Shown: piece by piece, positions 1 through 9,939 of the stretch
Layout of the letters: the number at the start of each line of letters is the position of its first letter
How positions within the stretch are numbered: the first letter of the stretch is position 1
DNA from: Cyclobacteriaceae bacterium
GTDB taxonomy: Bacteria > Bacteroidota > Bacteroidia > Cytophagales > Cyclobacteriaceae
Reading direction: 5' to 3'
DNA length: 64,000 nt
Assembly (NCBI GenBank): GCA_016786495.1
Contig: JAEUUJ010000083.1
Coordinates: 95,301-159,300 of the forward strand
The notes under the pieces: generated by a model
What the model saw: only the letters and a program-made list of their open reading frames with translations
Told to the model about the DNA's origin: nothing
Databases searched by the model: none
Translations under genes and position numbers: made by a program

Positions 1-727
1 TCGGGAAGAAATCACGCCATAAATAAAACCGAGGTCCTCCCACATCGCTGCTACCCAGCGGCACAACGCCTATCGGGGTCATGAACGAAGGATTGGTATT
101 CGCATTGTACTTCTTCACCAGATTAAATGCCGTTACTGGATTTGCGCTGGCATATGCCGTGGAAGCTTCGGTATCGACTCCAAAGTTCTTAACATTCAAA
201 TAAATGGTTGTGTCTCCCCCGCCGGTAATCTTCGGTGCAGTAAACGAATTCTTGTACGAGTAATACGTAACATCACCCACATTTTTTGAATTAAGTGTAC
301 GCAGCGGTTGTGGTCTGTTGATGGAGTCAACCGCGATTACCGTGTACGAAAATCCACTCGTTGCTGTGAAGTTGTTAGCATTAGCGTTACCCGCACGATA
401 AATTAGATCACTGCTTCCTAACGTTCCGCCAATTGTACCACCTGCGGCCTTTGAACGGATGTTAGTATTGGCAATCACTGCGTTTGAGGTGAGGGGCACA
501 GCCGTGTAAGCCGTCTGGCCTTCTCCCACTTCGAGCGTTGCGCCTGCCTTTACGTTGTTAACATACAAATCAAGCGCGGGCGCATCCGGTGTTGCGTTGA
601 TGAACAAAAAATTGGCGCTGAAATTTGACACTTCAGTAGCCGGAACAGGTTTGGGCATTTCCGGGTCTTCACAGGCAGCAAAACCTGTCAACGCGGTAAT
701 GGCGAATATTTTTATATAATTTCTCAT
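1..727 (-). CDS. DUF4397-type lipoprotein, C-terminus cut by window edge
   Basis: An open frame runs on the minus strand from an ATG at 727 to the left edge with no stop, so the gene is partial (about 242 codons visible). It starts MRNYIKIFAITALTGFAAC, a lipoprotein signal with the lipid-accepting Cys at residue 19. It continues with LFINATPDAPALDLYVNN, which resembles the opening strand of DUF4397 repeats. DUF4397 proteins are predicted beta-sandwich surface or periplasmic proteins of unknown function. The gene lies 17 nt downstream of the TonB-dependent receptor in the same direction, so it is probably co-transcribed as an outer-membrane partner. That role is inferred from position only. 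Confidence 0.75.
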   Translation of the reverse strand, partial: MRNYIKIFAITALTGFAACEDPEMPKPVPATEVSNFSANFLFINATPDAPALDLYVNNVKAGATLEVGEGQTAYTAVPLTSNAVIANTNIRSKAAGGTIGGTLGSSDLIYRAGNANANNFTATSGFSYTVIAVDSINRPQPLRTLNSKNVGDVTYYSYKNSFTAPKITGGGDTTIYLNVKNFGVDTEASTAYASANPVTAFNLVKKYNANTNPSFMTPIGVVPLGSSDVGGPRFYLWRDFFP

Positions 728-744
728 AGTGTATCTCATTAATC

Positions 745-3700
745 TTAGTTAAAGATGTAACGTAAGCCAATCTGCATCTGCCAGCGTCCGCTTACGGTTT
801 GATCCGGAATGAACGACTCACGTAACGGAGTTCCGTCAGCATTTACATCAAACGCATACACTGGCTTTCCGGTGGTAACAGAACCCGTTGGTGCTGTTGC
901 CAAACCTGCAGTGTGTGGCTGCTCATAGCCTACAAAACGCAACAGGTTTGAACGTGACGCAAACTTCACAAGGCCCCACTTCGAGTTCAGCATGTTCAGC
1001 GCATTCTCAACATTCACCGACAGTTGGAAGGTTTGACGCTTACCCTTCACGTTCACATAGAAATCCTGGAGTACGCTCAGGTTGAGGCGATTTACCCAAG
1101 GAGCAAAAGCAGCGTTGCGGGAAGCATACTCTCCACGGTGATCCGACAGGTATTTGTCTTGTTTAATATAGTTGTCCAACTGAGTCCATATCTGATCAAC
1201 GGTACGTGTATCGGTTGCACCGGAAGTTGTTAACGCGATCTCCTCCTGGCTCTTAGGAACATACATCAAATCGCCATTCACGCCATCACTGTTGATATCT
1301 CCGTTATAAACATATGAGAAAGGATTGCCTACGCGTCCTTCATACGTAACGCCAAACGTAGTAGCAAAATGTTCGAGGTATTCAATCTTATACGATGCGT
1401 ACGCGATTACACGGTGCGGTGTAAGTGTGTTTGCATACGATAAACCTGGATTGTTAGCGCCCATAACACTCACCTGGGAGTTATAGATACTTCCCGCGGT
1501 TGTGCCGGTAGCAGGGTTGATTTCACGTGCGTCAGTATACGTGTAGGCACCCGACACCATGAAGTTACGGCTGAAGGTTTTCTGTAACTGAGCAGTAATG
1601 CTCCATTGGTATCCCTTCTTCGTATTATCAAGCACAAGTGCCTGACCTACGTCACCACTAATTCTTCTGTCGTTACCATAGATCTGACGAGCTGACCCAG
1701 CAGGGCTCCACAATGGACGGCCGTCACCTGCAAGCGTTCCCACAGGATCTTTCAGGTTGGCATTCCGGATAAAGATTGCGTTCAGATCTTTTGTGTAGAT
1801 CATCTCCAACGTACCCACGATGCCAAACGGCAACTGCTTGTCAACGGCAAGGTTTGTACGCCACACCTGCGGGAACTTGAAGTTCTTCGAAAGTGTATTA
1901 GTTGTTGTTACGTTAGCCGGGCGACCAAAGTTAACGTTGTTCGGATCGCTAATGATCACCGGGTTACCAGTGCTTGGATTAGTGAGGGTTTCTGAATTCG
2001 GACGAAACGGTGACGTGCTAAAATTGTACGGGAAGCCATCGCCTGTGTTATCCAACGGTACAGTAGTCGAGTTAAACTCGCCAAAGTACAAACCGTTGGC
2101 GTTAACGGTGTTAGACAACCAAACGAATGGAACGCGGCCCGTGAGTACGCCCGTACCACCACGTACCTGCGTTGCGCGGTCTCCGGTAACATCCCAGTTA
2201 AACCCAACGCGTGGCGACCAAAGCGGCTTCACCTCCGGCCAGCCACCTACTCGAAGTTGCTCACCATTGAAGTCGATCTGGTTGATGTAGTTATTTCGGT
2301 CGAGGTCGGTCAGGTATAACGGAACATCAACACGCAAACCTCCGATGATTTTCAGATTCGGGATTCCGGTATATTCATCCTGAACATAAAAGCCCATCTG
2401 AAGCGCAGACCACTTGGCTGCAGTTCCAGAAGGTCCGCCTTGCGAAGCAACGTATTGAATCGTATACGCAGAAGGTCCGGCTGTAGCCGTGGTAGCAGGG
2501 TTCGCATCAGCATAAAAATCGGCCAAACTGTTGTAGCGGTACACACCATTAAATAACTGTGTGAAGACGTTATTAAAGCTATACAGCTCGTTGTTCGTAC
2601 CTACCGTCACGGTATGATTCTTCAGATAGATTGAGAAGTTATCATTGATTTGCAACACATCCTGGTCAAGCTTGTTGTTCGGGGTAAACGGATCGGGGCC
2701 GAAAGAAGTCATTGCTTGTCCGTTCGGTCCAAGAATGTCAACCAACGGGAAATTAGGTACCGCAAGGCCACCCGCATTTTCGCGGAAGTCGCGGAATGCA
2801 GTGTATCCTGCTACCAACGTGTTTGTAAACTTACCTCCACCCAGAGTTGAGTTAAGTTCGGCCGTTACCGAATAGTTATTGTTGTTGATTCTGTAGTAAG
2901 AAGACGAGAAAGAAAGAACGTTGTTCGAGTTACCACGACCTCCGGGCAGGTTAGGTCCAAAACCGGTTGATCCGCTGGGTGGCTGATCCTGATATGCATT
3001 GGTCACATTACCACGGAGCGTAAGCTTGTGGTTCTGATTGATGTTGTAGTCGAGACGCATTACGTAGCGAATGCTGTTTGTCTCACGATCAAAGTTCTTG
3101 TACGAACCGGGATTGTAACCCACCGTATTAATCAGGAAGTCGCGCAAGCCCGCAAGACCTGTTTCCGGATCATTATCGTCTGTGCCTTGTGTAGCACCTA
3201 CAATAGATTGATCCTTGCTTTTACGAACCGGGTTTGTGTAAAACGGATCAGTACGTTTTTCAAACTCCAGGTTAGCAAAGAAGAAAAGCTTGTTCTTGAT
3301 GATCGGTCCACCCAAACGAACGCCATAGTTTTGGAACTTAAAGCTCGGCACTGGCAATTCAACACCATCAACTTTCTTTCCGGCAAGACTTTCGTTACGG
3401 AAGAAATAATACGCTGAACCGCTGAATTCATTAGTACCGCTTCGCGTAATCGCACTGATACCCGCACCGGTGAAGTTACCCTGGCGAACATCGTACGGTG
3501 AAAGCGATACCGTGATCTCCTGGATCGCATCCATGCTGAACGGAGTTGTTGCTGACTGACCGGCAGGCAGCGGGCTCAAACCGAATACGTTGTTGGCCGT
3601 TGCACCGTCAATAGACAAGTTGTTGTAGATCGCAGCCCGCCCGCCAAACGAAAACTGGCTACCGCCCGCCTGTGGTGTGAGACGCGAAATGTCGCGGAAG

Positions 3701-4158
3701 TCGCGACCAATAGAAGGCAACGTCTGGATTTGTGTTACACTGAAGTTCGATGATGTTCCCATCTTGTCGGAGTTCAGCGTAGGGTCTACCTTGCTGGAAA
3801 TCACTACCTCGGTAAGTTCGGCAGCATCCTCGAGCAGATTAAAATTCTGAACAAAAGATTGACCCAACTGCAGGTAGATGTTTTCGGTCACTTGTTCTTT
3901 GTAACCAATGATGGTTACTTTAACGGTGTAGGGACCGCCTACACGCATACCGAGCAGATTATAGTAGCCGTCCTCGCGTGACGCTACTCCATATGTCGTT
4001 CCGGAAGGGGTATGCGTTGCGATAATTGTCGCACCCGGCACTACCGCTCCCTTTGAATCCTTCACCACTCCCGTCATAGAAGCAGTTGTAACCCCTTGCG
4101 CCATAGCCGCACCAACGGCTAACAGCACAATGGCTGATAGAAGTAAAATTCTCCTCAT
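745..4158 (-). CDS. TonB-dependent receptor, Oar-like
   Basis: Outer-membrane receptor of 1137 aa. The signal peptide is MRRILLLSAIVLLAVGAAMA, cleaved before QG. Residues about 25-110 form a carboxypeptidase-regulatory-like (Ig-fold) domain (TGVVKDSKGAVVPGATI, GYYNL). A plug domain follows at about 120-240 (LPSIGRDFRDISRLTP, NNLSIDGA), then a long beta-barrel ending in MQIGLRYIFN with a terminal aromatic/Asn. This order (regulatory domain, plug, barrel of about 900 aa) is that of Oar-type TonB receptors, some of which import or export peptides or proteins in Bacteroidota and Myxococcus. No TonB box is obvious. A DUF4397 lipoprotein gene follows at 17 nt. The substrate cannot be told from sequence. 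Confidence 0.9.
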   Translation of the reverse strand: MRRILLLSAIVLLAVGAAMAQGVTTASMTGVVKDSKGAVVPGATIIATHTPSGTTYGVASREDGYYNLLGMRVGGPYTVKVTIIGYKEQVTENIYLQLGQSFVQNFNLLEDAAELTEVVISSKVDPTLNSDKMGTSSNFSVTQIQTLPSIGRDFRDISRLTPQAGGSQFSFGGRAAIYNNLSIDGATANNVFGLSPLPAGQSATTPFSMDAIQEITVSLSPYDVRQGNFTGAGISAITRSGTNEFSGSAYYFFRNESLAGKKVDGVELPVPSFKFQNYGVRLGGPIIKNKLFFFANLEFEKRTDPFYTNPVRKSKDQSIVGATQGTDDNDPETGLAGLRDFLINTVGYNPGSYKNFDRETNSIRYVMRLDYNINQNHKLTLRGNVTNAYQDQPPSGSTGFGPNLPGGRGNSNNVLSFSSSYYRINNNNYSVTAELNSTLGGGKFTNTLVAGYTAFRDFRENAGGLAVPNFPLVDILGPNGQAMTSFGPDPFTPNNKLDQDVLQINDNFSIYLKNHTVTVGTNNELYSFNNVFTQLFNGVYRYNSLADFYADANPATTATAGPSAYTIQYVASQGGPSGTAAKWSALQMGFYVQDEYTGIPNLKIIGGLRVDVPLYLTDLDRNNYINQIDFNGEQLRVGGWPEVKPLWSPRVGFNWDVTGDRATQVRGGTGVLTGRVPFVWLSNTVNANGLYFGEFNSTTVPLDNTGDGFPYNFSTSPFRPNSETLTNPSTGNPVIISDPNNVNFGRPANVTTTNTLSKNFKFPQVWRTNLAVDKQLPFGIVGTLEMIYTKDLNAIFIRNANLKDPVGTLAGDGRPLWSPAGSARQIYGNDRRISGDVGQALVLDNTKKGYQWSITAQLQKTFSRNFMVSGAYTYTDAREINPATGTTAGSIYNSQVSVMGANNPGLSYANTLTPHRVIAYASYKIEYLEHFATTFGVTYEGRVGNPFSYVYNGDINSDGVNGDLMYVPKSQEEIALTTSGATDTRTVDQIWTQLDNYIKQDKYLSDHRGEYASRNAAFAPWVNRLNLSVLQDFYVNVKGKRQTFQLSVNVENALNMLNSKWGLVKFASRSNLLRFVGYEQPHTAGLATAPTGSVTTGKPVYAFDVNADGTPLRESFIPDQTVSGRWQMQIGLRYIFN

Positions 4159-4194
4159 AGATGATTAAGGTTTTTAGGTGGTTGTTGTGTAATA

Positions 4195-4202
4195 CAAAAC
4201 TA
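4195..4202 (-). promoter_or_regulatory. Candidate -7 box (TAGTTTTG) for the TonB receptor gene
   Basis: On the minus strand this reads TAGTTTTG, an exact match to the Bacteroidota -7 consensus TAnnTTTG. It lies about 37 nt upstream of the receptor ATG at 4158. No TTTG -33 element is seen at the usual spacing of about 20 nt. Confidence 0.4.
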
Positions 4203-4360
4203 AGGCTTTGCCGGGTATTAAAGTTTACAGCATGTTTAAATCTGCCCACAAATTGTTTACATGGATTTAACACACTTCATATGCCACTTATGGAAAAGGT
4301 TGTAATTCCCTGATTTATACTGTCTTATTTTATCGCTATTCTTACAAAAAATATTTTTCC

Positions 4361-6904
4361 ATGAGAAAAGTCAGCCCCCTCCTGATAACGTTTGCGATCC
4401 TGGTCAACTCCGCGGCAGCCCAGGTTGACCTATCGTACTACCTGCCCGACAGTGTGACGTACAACCCCGCAATTCCGACCCCAAAATCGGTTATCGGGCA
4501 TGAGGTGGGCGAATGGCACGTCTCTCACGACAAACTGGTGCAATACATGCGGGCGTTGGATCAGGCCTCCGACCGCATCACGCTCGATGTAATTGGCCAG
4601 TCGCACGAGGCCCGGCCGCTGCTTCTGCTCACCATCACCTCCCCGTCTAACCACGCCAATATTGAGACAATTCGTACCCAGCACCTGAAACTTTCCAATC
4701 CCGCCGGTTCGGAATCGCTGGACGTAAAAAATATGCCCGCAGTATTTTACATGGGGCACAGTATTCACGGCAACGAACCCAGCGGGAGCAATGCCGCTAT
4801 GTTAACAGCGTATTTCCTGGCAGCCGCGCAGGGAAAGAAAATTGACGAGTACCTCCGCAATACGATTATTCTGCTCGATCCAAGCTTCAACCCTGACGGA
4901 CTCCAACGGTTTAGCAGTTGGGTGAATTCGCGAAAAAGCAATGTAATCTCTACCGATCCGGCCGACATCGAGCACAACGAAGCGTGGCCGGGCGGGCGAA
5001 CCAATCATTATTGGTTTGATCTTAACCGCGACTGGCTGGTAGCGCAGCAACCCGAATCGCAGGGGCGCGTGAAGAAATTTCATACCTGGAGACCCAACGT
5101 ACTCACCGATCATCACGAAATGGGGACGAATGCAACATTCTTCTTTCAACCCGGAGTTCCATCGCGGGTACACCCGCTGACTCCGATAAAAAATCAGGAA
5201 CTCACGCGACTAATCGGAAAGTTTCACGCCCGGGCACTTGATTCTATCGGCTCACTCTATTATACACAGGAAGGCTACGATGATTTTTACTACGGCAAAG
5301 GTTCAACCTTCCCGGACGTGCAGGGCGCAATCGGAATTCTATTTGAACAGGCCAGCTCTCGCGGGCATGCTCAGGAAAGTGTAAACGGAGTACTCCGCTT
5401 CCCGTTTACAATTCGCAACCAATTCGTTACCGCTTTAAGCACATTGGCGGCTGTTAATGCGATGCGCGTTGACTTGCTGAACTATCAGCGTGATTTCTTC
5501 AAATCAGCGTTACGCGTGGCGGCTAAAGACCCGGTAAAGACTATCGCGTTTGGATCAAACGATGTGGCGCGCGCTACGCTGCTTGCAGAAGTAATTGGTC
5601 GGCATGGCATTGACATTCAAAAGCTCAACAATCAAGCAGTAAACGGCAAACGTTACACCACTGTGTACGGTGTATTGCTCAATCAGCCCCAGTATACACT
5701 CATTAAAAGCATGTTTGAAAAACGTACACAATTTGCCGACAGCATGTTTTACGATATTTCAGCCTGGACACTTCCCCTGGCGTACGGAGTTGACTATGAA
5801 GAATTGAAAACAGTTGTGTCGGGTGAAAAGGTAATCAACTTCAAAATTCCGGCAGGGAAGCTGATTGGCGGTAACTCCGAATATGCATACGTGTTTGAAC
5901 CTACGGGATATTTCGTTCCGCGCTCTGTTAACCGTTTATTACAACATAACCTCCGCGTAAAAGTTGCGACTGAACCGTTCTTTCATCCAAGCGGAAAAAA
6001 ATTCGAACGCGGGTCGATCCTGGTACCTGTAGCCGGTCAGGAGAAAAGTGAAGAATCAATCTCATATCTAATTAAACAGATCTTAAACGATGGTATCGAT
6101 GTGTATGCTTTCAACACCGGCCTCGACTACCAGGGCGTTAGCCTGGGGAGTGGTTCCTTTGCTGTGATCCGGAAACCAGAGATTGCCTTGCTTGCCGGTG
6201 ATGGTGTTAGTTCAAACGATGCGGGCGAATTGTGGCACCTGCTTGATCACCGTTATCAAATTCCGGTAACGTTACTGCCCGTTGATGCCGTAAGTCGCAT
6301 CAATCTTTCCAAATACAATACGCTGATCTTTCCTGCAGGGTCGTACAACTCCATCAATGATTCGGGAAAAGAAAAATTGAAATCATGGGTTCAGAGTGGC
6401 GGTGTAATCATCGGATTTGAAAATGCATTGCAATGGCTGCAGAGTGCCGGTATTGGAAAATTTGAAATGAAATCAAGCGAAAATGCCGACAAGCAAACGG
6501 CAGCAAGACCATACGCATCGTTGGATGAATACCGCGGAGCACAGGAGTCGCCCGGGGCAATTTTTGAAGCGAGTGCAGACCTAACCCACCCGTTGCTGTA
6601 CGGCTATGACCGAAACGGTCTTTCCATTTTTAAATCGAACAACATTTTCATGGAGAAATCCAAAAATCCGTATGCCAACCCGTTAACCTTTGGAAACGCC
6701 CCGTTGCAGACCGGCTACATCTCGAAACAAAATTACACACTCCTTAAAAATTCGTCAGTAGCAGGGGTATCCGCGATGGGCTCCGGGCGGGTGATCGGGT
6801 TTACCGACAATGTGTGTTTTCGCGCGTTTTGGCTGGGTACCAACAAGCTCTTTACCAATGCGATTTTCTACGGACCGACCATTAACAGCGGTTCGGCACG
6901 ATAA
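4361..6904 (+). CDS. M14-family zinc carboxypeptidase, secreted
   Basis: 847 aa with a signal peptide ending about residue 20 (LVNSAAAQ). The M14 zinc site is visible: HGNEPSG gives the H-x-x-E pair (about residue 135-138), and DHHEMG (about 250) supplies the third His. NRDW supplies the substrate-carboxylate Arg, and the Glu in GILFEQASS (about 325) fits the catalytic base. The C-terminal half (about 400-847) has Rossmann-like stretches (LIFPAGSYNSI, GGVIIGFENAL) resembling a glutamine-amidotransferase-like domain without an obvious catalytic Cys. This two-part form is common in Bacteroidota M14 proteins. It probably trims peptides or cell-wall material in the periplasm or outside the cell. 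It is transcribed alone, divergent from the TonB receptor. Confidence 0.85.
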   Translation: MRKVSPLLITFAILVNSAAAQVDLSYYLPDSVTYNPAIPTPKSVIGHEVGEWHVSHDKLVQYMRALDQASDRITLDVIGQSHEARPLLLLTITSPSNHANIETIRTQHLKLSNPAGSESLDVKNMPAVFYMGHSIHGNEPSGSNAAMLTAYFLAAAQGKKIDEYLRNTIILLDPSFNPDGLQRFSSWVNSRKSNVISTDPADIEHNEAWPGGRTNHYWFDLNRDWLVAQQPESQGRVKKFHTWRPNVLTDHHEMGTNATFFFQPGVPSRVHPLTPIKNQELTRLIGKFHARALDSIGSLYYTQEGYDDFYYGKGSTFPDVQGAIGILFEQASSRGHAQESVNGVLRFPFTIRNQFVTALSTLAAVNAMRVDLLNYQRDFFKSALRVAAKDPVKTIAFGSNDVARATLLAEVIGRHGIDIQKLNNQAVNGKRYTTVYGVLLNQPQYTLIKSMFEKRTQFADSMFYDISAWTLPLAYGVDYEELKTVVSGEKVINFKIPAGKLIGGNSEYAYVFEPTGYFVPRSVNRLLQHNLRVKVATEPFFHPSGKKFERGSILVPVAGQEKSEESISYLIKQILNDGIDVYAFNTGLDYQGVSLGSGSFAVIRKPEIALLAGDGVSSNDAGELWHLLDHRYQIPVTLLPVDAVSRINLSKYNTLIFPAGSYNSINDSGKEKLKSWVQSGGVIIGFENALQWLQSAGIGKFEMKSSENADKQTAARPYASLDEYRGAQESPGAIFEASADLTHPLLYGYDRNGLSIFKSNNIFMEKSKNPYANPLTFGNAPLQTGYISKQNYTLLKNSSVAGVSAMGSGRVIGFTDNVCFRAFWLGTNKLFTNAIFYGPTINSGSAR

Positions 6905-6987
6905 TTTCAACGGCAGCGGAACGTTGTTGACGGTGCGATAAGAAATAACGTTCTTACCGCAGTTTAACTTGTGCGTTTTCTGTGCCG

Positions 6988-8811
6988 ATGCGGTTTAGGG
7001 TAATATTTGTGTTGACTTGCTTGCTCATGCTGATGGCAGCGCAAGCAACCCATGCCCAGAAAGCGAAACCGAAACCAAAAAAGGAAGACGAAGAGAAGAA
7101 AACCCTTACACAAAAAGTTTCCAGGCGCGTAATGAAGCTTGTGAAACAAAATCCGGGCGATACGATTGTCGATCAAAAATCAGAATCGGGCTTCCGTCAG
7201 TATCAGGGTAAAATCGTTCGCAAAATTATTGTCAATCATATCGGTTTTGAACGCAACATCAACGATACCACAAAATATCGTGTTGTTAACACCGTTACGC
7301 GGGTGGCCAATTCACTGCACACCGACACCAAAGAACAAGTCATCCGAAACAACCTGTTCATCCGCACAAACAAACCGCTTGATCCCTATAAGCTCGCGGA
7401 TAATGAACGCTACCTGCGTGACCTCCCCTTCATTCTTGACGCACGTATCGTGGTAAAGCCCGTTCGCGGCAATCGCGACATGGTTGACGTGATTGTTTAT
7501 ACGCGGGATGTGTTCAGTATTGGCGGTAGTCTGTCGGTCAAATCGAAAACCAGTGTTCAGTACCGGATTTATGATGCCAACCTTGCCGGTTGGGGGCAAC
7601 GCACGGAATACAGAAGTGTCATCGACATTGATCGTGATCCCAAGTTTGGTCATCAATTCCTTTACAGCAAGAACAGTATCAAAGGAACATTCATTAACGG
7701 AACAATTTCGTATACTCAACTTAATACAGGAGCAAGTTATGGCCTGGAAAATGAAAGTGCGCTTTATCTGAAACTTGATCGTCCGCTGGTGTCTCCTTAT
7801 ACACGATGGGCAGGCGGACTTGAATTAAGCCGAAACTGGTCGGTTAACGTTTTTGGTGCAGAGGCTGCAGATTTTCGTGATTACGGTTATTACGTGAAAG
7901 ACTTATGGGTTGGTTATAACATCGGTATCAAGAACCGTGTTGAGAATCGTAACCGCCATTTTGTGGGCATTCGCACGTTTGGTCAGAGCTTCAATCATAC
8001 TCCGGAGCAACAGACCGGTGAGGATACACTCCTCTATCGAAACCAGCAGTTTGTGCTGGGGCAGTTCACGTTTTATAATCAGAACTTCTACCGTACCAAG
8101 TATGTGTATGGTTTCGGGCGAACGGAAGACGTTCCTTACGGTACGCGTATTTCATTGTTGTTCGGTCAAACCAAGCAAATGGGCCTTGTACGTCCGTACG
8201 CGGGTGCGGAAATTGAAAAATCGGTATTCCATAAGAGTGGCGACTTCATGCAGTATGCTGTTCGCGTAGGTGGTTATCAACGCGACAAAGAACTTCAGGA
8301 TGTGGTGATGCTTGCTTCTGCCAATTTATTCAGCCGGCTCATGCTCTGGAAAGGGTTGAAAATCCGGCAGTCAATCGGTGCAAGTTACACTACCATACTC
8401 AACCGGAACGTGAGTTTGCCGTTACGCATCGACAACGAACTGGGCATCGACCGCTTTAGAAGCGACAGCACCACCTGGGGAACACAGCGATTAAGTATGC
8501 ACCTGGAAACGGTAGTGTACATCCGGCCCACGTTACTCGGTTTCAACTTCGCACCCTTTGCTTTTGCCGACCTGGCGATGATCGCACCTGAACGGGAAGT
8601 GCTCATCAAACAAAAACCTTACTTTGGATTAGGCGGTGGCGTGAGAACAAGAAACGAAAACCTGATTTTCGGTACGATTGAATTGCGCATGTTTTACTTC
8701 CCGCGTGTAACAGAAGACCTTTCGAAATTCCGAATCTCTGTATCGAGCAACCTGCGGGTGAAGTTTAGTTCATCGTTTATTAAGGCGCCTTCGTTTATTT
8801 CTTATAATTAG
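6988..8811 (+). CDS. POTRA-containing outer-membrane barrel protein, BamA/TamA-like
   Basis: About 607 aa. I chose the ATG at 6988 (MRFRVIFVLTCLLMLMAA) over the in-frame GTG at 6982 because it gives a clean signal peptide (cleavage near ATHAQ). After a Lys/Glu-rich linker, residues about 70-165 look like a POTRA domain (KIVRKIIVNHIGFERNIND, RYLRDLPFILDARIVV). The rest (GGSLSVKSKTSVQYRIYDANLAGWGQ onward) is an alternating beta-barrel. One POTRA plus a barrel is the plan of BamA/TamA-superfamily relatives that help insert or export envelope proteins. The papain-like gene starts 4 nt after its stop, so the two are likely co-expressed. The exact role is unknown. Confidence 0.7.
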   Translation: MRFRVIFVLTCLLMLMAAQATHAQKAKPKPKKEDEEKKTLTQKVSRRVMKLVKQNPGDTIVDQKSESGFRQYQGKIVRKIIVNHIGFERNINDTTKYRVVNTVTRVANSLHTDTKEQVIRNNLFIRTNKPLDPYKLADNERYLRDLPFILDARIVVKPVRGNRDMVDVIVYTRDVFSIGGSLSVKSKTSVQYRIYDANLAGWGQRTEYRSVIDIDRDPKFGHQFLYSKNSIKGTFINGTISYTQLNTGASYGLENESALYLKLDRPLVSPYTRWAGGLELSRNWSVNVFGAEAADFRDYGYYVKDLWVGYNIGIKNRVENRNRHFVGIRTFGQSFNHTPEQQTGEDTLLYRNQQFVLGQFTFYNQNFYRTKYVYGFGRTEDVPYGTRISLLFGQTKQMGLVRPYAGAEIEKSVFHKSGDFMQYAVRVGGYQRDKELQDVVMLASANLFSRLMLWKGLKIRQSIGASYTTILNRNVSLPLRIDNELGIDRFRSDSTTWGTQRLSMHLETVVYIRPTLLGFNFAPFAFADLAMIAPEREVLIKQKPYFGLGGGVRTRNENLIFGTIELRMFYFPRVTEDLSKFRISVSSNLRVKFSSSFIKAPSFISYN

Positions 8812-8814
8812 CGA

Positions 8815-9405
8815 ATGAAGCGGTTTTTGCTCATGGTTTTGGTTGCCGGGGGTTTGTTAGCCATGGCAGTCTTTGCAAACTACTGGCTAAAGACCCAACC
8901 CATAGGCATTGCTGTTTCTAACATATCTATCGATACCCTGCAATCACTCCCCGATAAAAACCGAGAGATTGTCAATTTTATTGAAGCTAATGGCGCTTCG
9001 CTTGCACCAACCTACGATTCGGTTGTTTGTACCGAATTTGTAATCAAGGCCATTAATCATTTTAATAACCTGACTCCTCAGGAAAGAAACCTGATCAGAA
9101 TAATCACTCAAGATGATTTGATGTCTTTGATTGAAACCGATTCCCCGATCATCAGAGGCGTTCAAACCGCTCTTCTTTTCAACAGAAAGGGAAACGTCAT
9201 TGACGATTTCTCAAAGGTTAAACCCGGTGACTTCGTGCAGTTTTGGAATAGTTACAATGGGTCAGCTTTTGGTCATTGTGGAATAGTTCATTCCATGGAA
9301 GCAAATAAAAGCCTGACTGTATTCTCTTCCCATCCGCTAACCCATGGATATGGAAAGCAAACATTTTTATGGCCCGATAAGGTCTTCTTTGTAAGACTGA
9401 ATTAA
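8815..9405 (+). CDS. Membrane-anchored papain-like (NlpC/P60- or CHAP-type) protein
   Basis: 196 aa with one N-terminal membrane segment (LLMVLVAGGLLAMAVFA). A candidate catalytic Cys lies in SVVCTEFV (about residue 71), early in the domain. KPGDFVQFW and FGHCGIVHSM follow (His near residue 155-160). This Cys - PGDxVxFW - GHxGIV order is the signature of NlpC/P60-like papain-fold amidases that cut peptidoglycan peptides or related amides. The family call rests on these motifs only. It starts 4 nt after the POTRA/barrel gene and overlaps the convergent haem-binding gene by 4 nt at its 3' end. Confidence 0.55.
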   Translation: MKRFLLMVLVAGGLLAMAVFANYWLKTQPIGIAVSNISIDTLQSLPDKNREIVNFIEANGASLAPTYDSVVCTEFVIKAINHFNNLTPQERNLIRIITQDDLMSLIETDSPIIRGVQTALLFNRKGNVIDDFSKVKPGDFVQFWNSYNGSAFGHCGIVHSMEANKSLTVFSSHPLTHGYGKQTFLWPDKVFFVRLN

Positions 9406-9854
9406 TCCCTGACCTTCACTCCGACTGAAGCAATCCATGCGTTAAGTATCGCGAGTTCATCGGGCGTTACTTTCGTTTCTGGATGCAGCCACAAATAACT
9501 TTTTATCGGCATATGGCCCTCGGCAATCTGTTCTGAAACTTCCTCCAGCTTGTGATTGGCTTTCTTGGTAGAATACGTTTTGAATTCCGAAAAATCCAGT
9601 TCGTCCTTGCCCTCCTTGATGTGCGAAGCCATCCACCAGCCAATCGGCTGCACGTGCACATACCATGGATATTTTGTGTTGTTGCTGTGGCAATCGTAAC
9701 ATTTTTTTACTAAAAGTTCGTGCGCGGCCACCGGCATATTGTACGTGTACGAGATATCGTTTTGCGAGAGCGACTCCGATTGATTCTTGGTAGGCTGCAT
9801 TACCTGCATCAGCAGCACGATAACCAAAAGGCCGATTAGTATCTTTCTAGCCAT
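9402..9854 (-). CDS. Haem-binding domain protein (periplasmic c-type haem)
   Basis: 150 aa with an N-terminal membrane segment (ILIGLLVIVLLMQVMQ) and a CxxCH haem motif, CYDCHSN, at about residue 54-58. It is followed by NNTKYPWYVHVQPIGWWMASHI, the conserved stretch of the Haem_bd family in Bacteroidota. Such proteins are single-haem c-type cytochrome-like proteins anchored in the inner membrane and facing the periplasm; their partners are mostly unknown. The gene is convergent with the papain-like gene (4 nt overlap). The gene upstream on the other strand is the FMN glutamate-synthase-like enzyme. Confidence 0.8.
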   Translation of the reverse strand: MARKILIGLLVIVLLMQVMQPTKNQSESLSQNDISYTYNMPVAAHELLVKKCYDCHSNNTKYPWYVHVQPIGWWMASHIKEGKDELDFSEFKTYSTKKANHKLEEVSEQIAEGHMPIKSYLWLHPETKVTPDELAILNAWIASVGVKVRD

Positions 9855-9939
9855 AGGATTCGGGTTAGATACGAAAAGTAACTCCGTTCTTGCGGTTTTC
9901 CAACCACTGGCTTACCTTGTTCAACCCAACCGATCCCCT

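Noticed and set aside
1820-2290. Plus-strand ORF of 156 codons inside the TonB receptor gene
   Set aside because: It is a shadow of the barrel coding region in another frame, with no protein-like features.
9787-9939. Open frame extending the glutamate-synthase-like gene upstream to a TTG
   Set aside because: The added residues are unlike the family and overlap the divergent haem-binding gene; the ATG at 9940 opens straight into a membrane anchor.
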